Assembly: GCF_022201045.2 (NCBI RefSeq)
Contig: NC_068560.1
Location: forward strand, 26,615,501-26,679,500
Reading direction: 5' to 3'
Length of the DNA stretch: 64,000 nucleotides
DNA from: Citrus sinensis
Lineage: Eukaryota > Streptophyta > Magnoliopsida > Sapindales > Rutaceae
Below the pieces are notes generated by a model. The model saw only the letters and a program-made list of their open reading frames with translations. It did not search any database and was not told where the DNA came from. The position numbers were made by a program, and so were the translations under genes. Positions 45,382-56,723 of the stretch are shown here, one piece after another (the first letter of the stretch is position 1; each line of letters starts with the position of its first letter).

Positions 45382-47992
45382 TCATTACTTGAATTGTTTA
45401 ACCCAAAAGCTTAATCAATATGCATTTCAGGGTCTAAAATATAGATTAAAACAAGTGATGAAAAATAAGTTAAAATAAAAAAAATTGAATATATAGTCTC
45501 AAAGATAAGTCTAAACGATAGATCCCCCCACATGGCTGAGACAATTCCAAACATTGAGTTAAGATAATTGGTTCGAATCAAAGTAAGACATTATCTAAAA
45601 TGATATTAATTAAACTGTCTAACCTATGAGCGTGTACACAATAATATAATCAACAACATTAAAGGCAAGCCTCAATAAATTTTAAAATAGGTTCATACGT
45701 GCCATGTGAAATTTCATAACTTATTTTTTGAAGTTATATTACAATCTATTCATATATTACACTATGGGTTAATAAAGTAATAGTATAGTCTGAGAATTTG
45801 TCGACTGTAACATTGAAAATAAAACCAAATAAAAAATGAGATCTATCCCACATACGTAAATATTTAGAAGGAATAAATTTTTATTATTAACATAGAAGAA
45901 AATATAATTTACCATCCAAAATCAAGTGTAGAAGGAATAAATTCTTTATAATTAACATAGAAAAAAAAATATAGTTTACCATCTGATCAATGGCCTAAGT
46001 GATGATTCCGTGTATATTTTAAAGGCTAAATTTTAGATTTTCTCTACTCACAAAATGATAATTTTCAAAATAACTCTAAAATTATTATGGACTTCAATTT
46101 ATCTTTATTTTTGTTCAAAAAGAAAAAAAAAGGAGAATTGATAAAAGTTCTTATTTTTATAAGAAGTAGATTGTGATTTACAATAATTTTAAAAAAATTT
46201 AAAAATTATCATTTGACGAGATGGATAGTCTAAAATTAACCTTATTTTAAAACTGGCCAGGAAATTTGAAAAATATGGGCACGGCTGTAATTTAAAAGTA
46301 CGCGGATAAACAAAATGTGTAAAGGAAAATTTTTGATTGATTGATTGATTTGGGGGTGGGGGGCCAAGCCTCTATTTGCCGATTCCGTAAAGCCTCAACG
46401 GACATGCACTGACACATTTGATAGAAAACCTAATAGATCCTAGAGGCGGAACCTATGAAATGTAGGTTTTTAAATTGTTTACTAGGTTGAGAATCTAAGC
46501 TGCAGCCTGAAAATAATGCAAGTGGATGCTGGAAAGCAATATGAAACAGGAAACTTTGATTCACATATCCAAATACGTCCATTAGTACTTGCTTCCCTTT
46601 GCCAGCAGTGAAATGTAATGTGACCAAATGGGGTAATTTGTTCAGGAATCAACATAGGATAGAGACCACAGAAGTTATGTTGCTCTATTCCAGGGGAGTA
46701 ATTATGTTAAAATTCATGTCTTTATTAGAAAGAACTTTGTTCAATGTGTAACTTTTTAAGGTTTAATTTCTGTTTAACCACTATATCTACACAAGAGCAC
46801 CCCTATTTAGCACTTCAAACACTGGGGTCAATGGGGGGTCACGCTGGTGAAATTTTTTTATCAATTTTTTTGTGTTCCGGATGGTAAATTGGGGAGGGTT
46901 GAAACTTTCAAGATAATCAAACACACGACATGGTAATGTATGGGAATCAATATAAGATAGACTATAGAAGCCAATGTTGTCCGTTTTCAAGGGTGTAATT
47001 ATGTTTGAAAGGTATGAGTCCCTTGAAAAGATTTTTGAGTGAGGGTTAATTTTCGTTTATCTTAGATAATTGATATTTTTTAATCTGAGTGTCTAAATTA
47101 TTGAAGCAAAAAAAACAAGAAATGTTCCAACTAAAGTGAGATTAACATTTCATTTTATGTGATTTCATCATTCACGTGATAATGTCACATTGATTGACAT
47201 ATCATTTGGGATAGCGAAAAAAAAAAGAGAATAACAGTATTACCTTAGTAATAGTGGAATAATATATACGGGTGAGTCTCTTTAGAGGGTTACTAAGAGT
47301 ATTTTGAATACCAATGCAAGTATAGGAGAACATAGGATTGACTCAAAAGGAGTTGTTACTTTGACATTTGTCATGAGAAGGTTACATGAATGACAATTTA
47401 ACGATCTTGAGACTGATAATAGCCATTACACAACCCATCATCAATTGTTGATGATACTTATTCACAAAACTTCAAACTTTGACAAGCCATGCACATAATA
47501 ATTATGACAAAAATATTTAATGATTAGAATAAACAACTTTTTGTAGGAACAAGTTTGACTTTGAGTTTTTTTTTTTTTTTGTGGGTAATTTCTTGTTGAT
47601 GATTTTAAGGATTAAACTATCAATTCAGTAGGTCCAATCAACCTCAACCACATGAAAAAATATGGCCCAAATCCAGCTCATTGTTCTCATGACCCACAAA
47701 ATAATCAATCGTTCAGACCATTTGCAAAGGGCCGAAGCCTTTTGCTTGGGCCAACTCTACATTCCTATTGCTAACAGGCCAGTTTTCTTTTCCACTTTCA
47801 TGTTTTCAATTGATGATTATGCCAAATCATCTTCAATTTCCCAAAACTTAATTTTTTTAATCAATTCCAAAACCTAATTTAGTATACTATTTTTTATTCT
47901 TAAAATATAGGGTCAAGGTTGTCTTCCATTCTTTATATTCTTTTAAGTGACAATGTAGTTTTAGTTTATTTTGAATGAAAAGGAACCCCCAC
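45382..47992. other. AT-rich spacer with a diverged direct repeat
   Basis: No gene supported. Two segments, about 46640-46765 and 46935-47060, share in order GGAATCAAYATARGATAGA, AGAAG, ATGTTG, GGGTAATTATGTT-like and AAGATTTTT/AAGAACTTT-like blocks, so they look like an old direct repeat 295 bp apart. Their origin is unknown. Confidence 0.4.
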
Positions 47993-48001
47993 TAAATAAT
48001 T

Positions 48002-49427
48002 TGGTAATTTTTAAAAACCTCCCCTGAGGTTCGAGGCTGTTGCAAGTAAATGGCCAAAATCATTTTATTTGTAAAAGACCCCTTACATTTTAGTTCCGTT
48101 TGGTTGTCGTTTGACTAATTGGGGGCATTATTGATATTTTGTATTGTTATCAAAGAGTTGCCGTTTTATTGCCTTTAGCATAGAGTCATTTTGAATGGGT
48201 GAAGCTTCTCTTGGAGCTCAATCGCGTCTTGCGACCTGGTGGTTACTTTGTCTGGTCTGCAACTCCAGTTTACCAAAAGCTTCCAGAAGATGTTGGCATT
48301 TGGAAAGGTATTGGATACTTAGTGAAGTTTCCTCCCAAGAGATGTGATGGTATTGATTTTAACATCCTTGTTCTTCTACTCCATGTGATGATTGATGTCA
48401 GCAATGACTGAGCTAACAAAGCTAATGTGCTGGGATCTGAAGGCAATTAAGAGGGACAAGTTGAATGCTGTTGGTGCGGCAATCTTTAGAAAGCCAACTT
48501 CTAATGAGTGTTACAATAAAAGACCTCAAAATGAGCCTCCATTATGTGCAGACTCAGATGATGCTAATGCTGCCTGGTACTTATCCTAATAAGTATTAGT
48601 TTCTGTCTTTGCCCTTCGCACAAAACTTGAACATGATAGTGAAATCTGTTAGAGATTTCTTCAAAATTTAAAGCAATAATGACAATCAATTTTAAACAAA
48701 GATCTGAGTCCTAATATTCATCTAATGCTATTCTTTTTTCTATTATTTTGGTTAGTTTCATTTCAGTACATGTCTGTGAAATAATATTATTTCACTGTTT
48801 TGATATCACTTCATTATATTTTATGCATTTTTCTTGATATTACATATCAAATACATCTGTTGAATCAACACATGTTTTTTAGTGTGTAAAGATATCGGCC
48901 AAGTGTACATTGATTTCAGACATTGAATTTCCTTCTAGCCTCGGTTTATCATCTCTTGAATGTTTGACCTTGAGAGTACACGCGGGAGGAACAGAGAAGG
49001 GGGTAAAAACTAATGAAATAAGATGACCTTCCAATGTTCTTTCAAAAAGTGATATTTCTGATTGCCATTATGTTTCTGTGGATGCATGATTTCAGGAATG
49101 TACCACTTCAGGCATGCATGCATAAAGTACCGGTAGATAAATCAAAGCGTGGGTCTCGTTGGCCTTTGCAGTGGCCTCTAAGGTTAGAGAAACCTCCTTA
49201 TTAGCTGAATTCAGAGGCTGGAACTTCACCCATTCAAAATGATTATGTGCTAAAGGCAATAAAACGGCAACTCTTTGATAATAATACAAAATATCAATAA
49301 TGCCCCCAATTAGTCAAACGGTAACCAAACGGAACTAAAATGTAAGGGATCTTTTACAAATAAAACGATTTTGACCATCTACTTGCAACAGCCTCGAACC
49401 TTAAGGAAGGTTTTTAAAAATTACCCC
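48002..49427. mobile_element. Pack-MULE with a captured methyltransferase gene segment (1.43 kb)
   Basis: Inverted arms of about 205 bp run from GGTAATTTTTAAAAACCTCC inward to TTTTGAATGGGTGAAG on the left and the complement on the right. They include TTGCAAGTARATGG, GTTTGGTTRCCGTTTGACTA-type and AAGAGTTGCCGTTTTATTGC blocks. The flanks share TAAATAATT (47993-48001 and 49428-49436; ten bases if the preceding C is counted). The whole interior is host-derived DNA from a DUF248 methyltransferase gene, introns included. No transposase. The ends match the MITE at 6053-6669, so the two belong to one family. Confidence 0.92.
48202..49218 (+). pseudogene. Captured PMT24/25/26-type methyltransferase gene segment
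   Basis: Three exon pieces with their introns: 48202-48307 (KLLLELNRVLRPGGYFVWSA.., ..EDVGIWK), 48402-48576 (AMTELTKLMCWDLKAI.., FRKPTSNECYNKR.., CADSDDANAAW) and 49095-about 49218 (NVPLQACMHKVPVDKSKRGS, RWPLQWPLRLEKPPY). This is the middle of the putative S-adenosylmethionine-dependent methyltransferase domain of plant DUF248 proteins of the PMT26 group, thought to act on cell-wall polysaccharides in the Golgi. GT and AG borders are still present and frame is kept across them. In the third exon the family Trp after PPY reads as a TAG stop, and both protein ends are missing, so it cannot make a working enzyme. A chimeric transcript is possible. Confidence 0.9.
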
Positions 49428-49705
49428 TAAATAATTGGCTTGAATCAAATACACTTTATAAAAAAATTATGTACTTACAAAAGCTTGAATTTTATTTATT
49501 TTTTAATAAATTAAGAAATTATATATGTAACAATATTCTGAAAAGTTCTCTCACATTGTATAAATGTACAATATTAAAGTGGGGGAATTTTCTTTTTCTT
49601 TTTTTTTTTGAAAAAAAAAAAAAAGCTCCCAACGGCGCCGTTTTGAGATGCGCGAAACGAAACTTAAAATCCCTTGACCGCGAAGCAACTCCAAACAAGC
49701 ACAAA

Positions 49706-49713
49706 TTTCCCGC
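49706..49713 (+). promoter_or_regulatory. E2F-like site upstream of H2A.X
   Basis: TTTCCCGC, the classic E2F/DP consensus, lies about 215 bp before the start codon. It fits S-phase and DNA-damage-linked expression of H2A.X genes. Confidence 0.6.
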
Positions 49714-49741
49714 TAAACCAAAACTCGAGTGCCACGTTGGC

Positions 49742-49795
49742 AATCCGCGTGATTCGTCATTGACCAATCAGAACTAGTGAAGGCCCCTATATAAA
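49742..49795 (+). promoter_or_regulatory. Histone core promoter: octamer-like, CCAAT, TATA
   Basis: AATCCGCG (49742-49749) is one base off the reversed plant histone octamer. CCAAT is at 49764-49768 and TATATAAA at 49788-49795, about 130 bp before the start codon. Confidence 0.6.
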
Positions 49796-49925
49796 TTTAC
49801 ACTCCACCTGATTTCCCATTCCACAAAAATACTCAAAAGCAATTTCACCGATCTTTTTTGTGGCTTCACTTTCAATCGCTTCAAACCAAACCGAAATCTA
49901 GGGTTAGGGTTTTTCTGTAATAAGA

Positions 49926-50831
<906 letters not shown>

Positions 50832-51006
50832 ACTCTGCTCTGTCAGAATTTTACTAGTATCTGTAAAAAAGGACAAAAAGAAAAATGGTTATGAGTTTTT
50901 TTCTTATGGTAACAGAGATTGCATTTGCTAATCTTTAACTATGTGTAACTTGATGAGATTATTCCATTGCTTTCCACATGTTATTTGTTATTGAACAATA
51001 TAGAAC

Positions 51007-53752
51007 CTAGATTAATTCTCCTGATAGGGCATTCTCTATTGAATGAATACAAGAGCCAATAGATCTTCCCAATGCCATTGCCTCTGCTAGTCTTGATCTA
51101 ACTTGTATGTGGTGGTGTGATATAAGAACTGTATTCAGTGCTGCCCATTTCACTTGAGAGTCAGCCTCACTCTTATTGTAACCCAGCCATTGAAACACTT
51201 TGTCTAGCTGTTCCATGATCCAAATAAAGCAGTTAAGTAGCCCAGAAACAGTATGAGTTATGGTGAAGTTGATGAAATATAAAACCTGACCTTGTTAATA
51301 TCGCTATAATGGCCTTCTGAGTGTCCAAATACTAAATGCTCTGCCACTAGGCCTCCTAATATTACACATGAAAAGTTGTTCAGAGTCTGCAACCAATTAT
51401 CAACTGTTAGTTGAATAGTTTCGATCCAGGTGCTTGTAATGCTGGATAATTCTCCATTTTATTCCAATTAACACAGGCATAAATGTTTAAATTTGTTCTC
51501 AATGGATATGAATATGTAATGTTTCAATCCTCTATTCTTATTCCGTTCTAGTTGTATATCCCCTTAACCAAAACTAGCACATAAATGCATTGAAAGTGAA
51601 TGCTTTACTTGTCGAAAATTTGACAAAAAGTAAACTTTTCACCTTAACTGAAATTTCACCTCTGTTGCCCTGCATGGCGTAATCACACGTAGAATAAAAA
51701 CTGTGTCAAAATCATCATAAGAAGAAATAGAAACAATTATTTTAACAAATTAGCTAGCAGTGCAGTACTGAATGTATCATTCCCTGTTGCTGATAATTTC
51801 ACACAGTCCATTGTAAGGCTTGTATAATATATATTGGGCCACCTTATTCACCGTTATTGTGAAGAAACACAAAAAAGATGTCTTACCCAGCTGCCTACTT
51901 GACCAGTATCTTTCTTTTGCTTCCTTGCATCAGCGACCTGCATGCAGAGACAAACTGTGAGGTATGAAATATTTAGAGTTACAGGAGAATGCCGCTACTA
52001 TTAATGAACAGAAAAGTAGTAGTCATTTTTTTCCCCCTAAAAGCAACGTGGTAAACATAAATAAGAAATGAATTTAGGAGTAATTATTCGTTGTAGTCTT
52101 CACTGACAAGCCATCAATACATTGGCATTTAATATAGATCTGACTACGGGCATCAAATAAATGGGATTTTTTAAAAAATAATTAACCATACTGAGCACTA
52201 CCATTGAATAAAATTTAGCAAAAGGCAACATTACACTTACTTCTTTAAGAAAATCAAAACCAACAAATTGAACTCTTCCTACAGTGAAGTCATCTTGTTT
52301 TAGGGCTTCCACACTTGGTATTTCATAGCCTTTTGGAAGAACCCCAAGCAAGTAGCCAGTGAGAAAATGACCAGCTTCATGCTGTGCAAATATGTTTGTC
52401 GTCGTTAGGTACTTCCTCAGGAAGATATATATAATAAACAAGCTCAAGAAGATGATAGTTTAAAAGAAAAGTTTGCTTACTTGCACGCACATGAAATGAT
52501 CTTCTTCTTTGAGAGACACATAACTGCCATCTTCCACAATACTCTCAACTGTATCACTTGGAGCCTATTAGATAAACGTAGGACTACCTATATTAAGTCT
52601 TGACTGTAGAATCATTTCAATTATTCACACATGTAAATCATTAATTTGGTGATTCAATGATCCATCTCTTTAGGGCACACAATGAAGCAAATATTTATTA
52701 GATTAACCTTTAAAACTAACAATAAAGTTGTACATGAAAGAAAAATTGAAGAAAAATCAGTTACATATCTATACATATTAAACTTACATAAGCAAAGAAA
52801 TGGCAAAATTGCAGCATTGTGATTTAAGGTTTTCCTATGTTTGGTTGCATTGAATTCAGTCAAAGTACAGGAATTTTGTGGAATTGAAGGTCATCTTCAT
52901 CATAAAACTAGCAATTGAGATCTCTAACTCTGACTCATCACCAATTCATAATCTCTAATCCCTCTCAATCGAACACAAATCAAGAGAATTGCTATGTAAG
53001 ATCAAATGCTTCCATGACCCAATTTTGCATCTTTAACAAAATTTGGCATATTTATAACTGCCATGCTTGCACTAAATTTTGAAACTACTGACTGGTAAAG
53101 TGTTTGGTAAATAGTAAACACTCACTTACATTTGACAACTTAGCGGTTTCCTATCAAATCTGAAACACCTCAATCAATCAAATCTGATCACAATCAACAT
53201 AAATAATGTATAAGAGAAAAATGAATAAACTAAATACCTCATCTAATGAATCAAAAGGATTGCATCTTTCTATTGATTCCATAACTGAATCAAACAATGC
53301 TTGTAGAGTTAACAATTCCTTCGAGTCGAGCTCTAATTCATCTAACGATGACAGCCTTTTAGGCACCTACACAGAAATACGCACGTCCCCGTATAAATAT
53401 ACACAGATTAATACGTATTCTGGAATCTCTGAGAGAGGGAAAAGAAAAAAAAGACCAGTTTGGCGGCGCCAAAGCCACGTAGGCCGCCGGCGGGCTTGCG
53501 CTGAAGCTGCTTGACCAGAGATAGAGCCACCTTGAAATTGCCTCTAGAAAGCTCCCTATCTACCCTTTTCAGAGCTTGACGACGCCGTTTAGAGTACTCG
53601 GCTTCTTTTCCAATCGCCGCCGCTAGCTCCCCTCCGAGCCGGCAGGTCAAAGCCGAGTACATGCTGAGTGAAGGTTTCCGTTTTGGCTCGCGAGAAAATG
53701 AAATTACAGTTGAAGATAACGCAGTCGAAGATTCCCCACATTCAAACGACAT
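51007..53752 (-). CDS. FtsH-like plastid metalloprotease paralogue without membrane exon (7 exons)
   Basis: Exons (high to low) 53752-53456, 53366-53238, 52564-52481, 52381-52241, 51937-51887, 51386-51291, 51207-51007; 332 residues, all phase 0. It resembles the plant family of FtsH-like proteins without an AAA domain (Arabidopsis At5g27290; related to VIR3, At1g56180). The zinc-protease motif HEAGH is at 171-175, in CVQHEAGHFLTGYLLGVLPK. Other family blocks are TLNNFSCVILGG.VAEH and EADSQVKWAALNTVLI. The N-terminus is Ser/Arg-rich, compatible with a plastid transit peptide. Compared with the divergent neighbour at 53954, exon 2 stops before the membrane segment and exon 3 is replaced by an acidic APSDTVESIVEDGSYVSLKE segment, so this copy looks soluble. 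Shares a 201-bp spacer with that neighbour. Confidence 0.85.
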
Positions 53753-53953
53753 CGTAGAAGCATTGTAATTTTGTTATATAAACAGTGGCTTTTATGTCAT
53801 TTTAAATGAAAATACTCACACGTGTAAGTTCGTTATCCGGACAATAATCTGGCGCGATTTAATGTCACTGACACTGTTCAATGTGTTTCTGGTTACCGTT
53901 AAAAACCTAGAATTAATTTTTATTTCCTCTCAAATTATATAATCATTAATTTT
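53753..53953. promoter_or_regulatory. Bidirectional promoter between paralogous protease genes
   Basis: Only 201 bp separate the two start codons of the head-to-head genes. The spacer must hold both 5'UTRs and promoters. Visible are CACACGTG near 53817 and CTGGCGCG near 53850, plus AT-rich parts. No clear TATA box on the minus side. Confidence 0.6.
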
Positions 53954-56396
53954 ATGGCCACGTTAATTTACAATAACTTGTGCTTATTATCTTCGCGTCC
54001 CCGAGTGAAGGTCCTCTCTTTAAGTAGAATTGTAAGTTCATCTGAGGTTGAAGTCTCAAAACGACGAGTTTTGAAGCAAGTGGACGAGGAGCTAAGCAAG
54101 GGAGATGAAAGGGCTGCGCTTGCTCTGGTCAAAGATTTGCAGGGAAAGCCTGGTGGCCTTCGATGTTTTGGCGCTGCCCGTCAGGTTCGCTAGATTGTTT
54201 GATAAAAAATATTGTTGTTGTTATTATTTTTCTTGCACTCAAATGTAAGGGAAATAACTTATTAGTAGATTTCTAAAATTGATTTGCTTCAAAATTAGAA
54301 TCAATGCATATTTAATTACGGGTGTGTGCAAAAAGAACTTCATTATGGCCAAAAAGTAGAGAGTCATTATAAAGGTGTTCCAACTTGCAGATACCTCAAA
54401 GGCTTTACACCTTAGATGAATTGAAGCTGAATGGAATAGAGACGAGATCACTTCTGTCACCGGTGGATGAAACTCTTGGTTCGATAGAACGAAATCTGCA
54501 GCTTGCTGCCATTGTGGGAGGCGTTTCTGCTTGGAATGTGTTTGGTTTTAACCCACAGCAGATTTTGTATCTGTCTTTGGCATTGTTGTTCCTCTGGACA
54601 GTGGACTCGGTAATTTGTAACCTTCACATCTGGAATTGTTATCGATTTGCGTGTAGCTCAATCAATTTTTGTGGTAAAAAATTTCTCGTCAATTAATTTG
54701 CTACTGTGTTTAATCATAGTGGCTTTTGCAGGTCTCTTACAATGGAGGAGTTGGCAGCTTGGTTCTTGACACAATTGGTCACACCTTCAGTCAGAAGTAC
54801 CACAATAGGGTTATTCAAGTGAGAAACATGTTTTTTTTTTTTTTTCTGTTTCTGGAATTTCGTAATAACATTTTTATCTAGCTAAGTGAGAAGAATTTTC
54901 AGTGAAATTCTATGGGAAAATCCTTTACATATATGTCATAACAAACTCTATGCTAGTTTCTTCTTCTCTGTGGCTGTAACATGTTAAACAGTTATGCTTT
55001 TTTGGCATTTTGGTAGGATACTACCTTTACAATCTATTCCGGATCTTTTTATTTAATATAACTAAGAATGCTTCCATTTAATTCTGCAAATATCATCATT
55101 CTATGCAGCATGAAGCTGGGCATTTCTTGATTGCCTACTTGGTGGGTATTCTTCCTAAGGGATATACACTGACTAGTTTCGAAGCTTTAAAGAAAGAAGG
55201 ATCACTCAATGTTCAAGCAGGGACTGCATTTGTGGATTTTGAATTTCTAGAAGAAGTGGGTAGTTTTCCTCAATTTATTTTTCTTTCGGTAGCTTGTCTT
55301 CTGTAAATCCTATATTGTTCTGCTTCCTCAAGGGTTTGCGCTGTCTAGTATTATATCTTGGTAACTTATAGACCTCAATGGTATCCTCCTTTTTTTTGCT
55401 TCACTTAGGTCCTCTTAGCAAAGAAATTGGGATGATATATCATGAAAGCCACAGGTTCTGCCATGTCTTTGTCAGTGGTTAATTGAGGACATGTGTAATG
55501 GAATGGGAAAAAAGGGGGTAAAAATGAAAAAGAAAAAAGAAATAGTAGCATAGTATGTATGCACTTTAAGAAATTCTAATGAAATAGATTGATCACTTCA
55601 GCTCAACTTTGGTTTCATAGTGAAGAATCACTATATCTAGAGCTGTCACCTATCAAGTGAGTAAACTATGTAACATCTGAAAAATTTACATGGAGTTTGA
55701 TGGTCTGTTGTTAAATTTTACGCCCTGAGGTGCAGTCTGATGTCTGAGAACACTTTTAGGCATTAGCTATTTGGCAATTGTTTTGTGTTTGGTCATGTCC
55801 ATTTTCTAGCCTTACTATTTTCTTCTGATTTTCTCATGTCATTGGCAGGTTAATTCTGGTAAAGTATCAGCTACGGTATGTTTTTAACTTCTCACATTCT
55901 TTAATCACTGCTCATAGCCATGTTAGATCGTATATTACTCTTAAAATAACTGGTTATCTTCTCTTGCTTATATAATTTTAAAGGTTGAATATATCTTCTC
56001 AGACATTGAACAGATTCTCATGCATAGCGCTAGCAGGTGTGGCAACTGAATATCTATTATATGGATACGCTGAGGGTGGCCTTGCTGATATAAATAAGGT
56101 TCCACACAACTCTGCTCAATTGACTGCTAGTGAAATCCAGGTCTTGGCTTCTACTATCTTAACTGCTAGTTGACCTTTGTTCGATCATGAAACAGTTGGA
56201 TGCATTACTCAAAGGCTTAGGCTTCACGCAGAAGAAAGCAGATTCTCAAGTCAGATGGTCTTTATTAAACACAGTCCTACTTTTGCGTCGCCATAAAGGA
56301 GCTCGAGCTAAACTTGCAGTGGCCATGACAATGGGGAAATCTGTAGGATCTTGCATCGACATTATAGAAGATAACATAGATGATACTGACATTTAA
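53954..56396 (+). CDS. FtsH-like plastid metalloprotease, VIR3-like (7 exons)
   Basis: Exons 53954-54184, 54391-54609, 54732-54818, 55109-55255, 55849-55875, 56003-56098, 56196-56396; 335 residues, all phase 0. Close to Arabidopsis VIR3 (At1g56180), an FtsH-like putative plastid metalloprotease needed for normal greening. Order: Ser/Arg-rich N-terminus (possible transit peptide), conserved LKQVDEELSKGDERAALALV, two membrane segments (about 114-128 and 135-147), HEAGH at 180-184 in VIQHEAGHFLIAYLVGILPK, then FSCIALAGVATEYLLYG and KKADSQVRWSLLNTVLLLRR. There is no AAA ATPase domain, as in the family. Paralogous to the gene on the opposite strand; last exons are equal in length (96 and 201 nt) in both. 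Confidence 0.88.
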
Positions 56397-56723
56397 TTTC
56401 ATCTCCAATTTCTTGATTGCAAACAAAGTTATGCAAATACTGTAATTTGTTATATGTACATAAAATTTCCAAACGTCTATGTTAAATTATGATACAGATG
56501 TATGTGAAAATTGAAAATCTACCATTCTTGATAGGAGCAAAATTCGAGCCTCAGACGATAGTATTTTTTTTTTAAACATAGAAATACTTTAATTTTTTAT
56601 ATGATTCAGTTAAAATTCAGGGACCTAAACGTTAAAATTGACAAATGAAATTATTAGTCAAAGTCAAACTTCAAGACCAATAAAACCTCAGAAAACTGCT
56701 CTGAAACACCGACGTAGGAGACG

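Larger units (their letters stand above)
49437..49925. other. H2A.X upstream region
   Basis: Between the Pack-MULE and H2A.X. AT-rich at first, then the GC-richer promoter described separately. The Pack-MULE end lies only about 280 bp from the E2F-like site. Confidence 0.5.
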
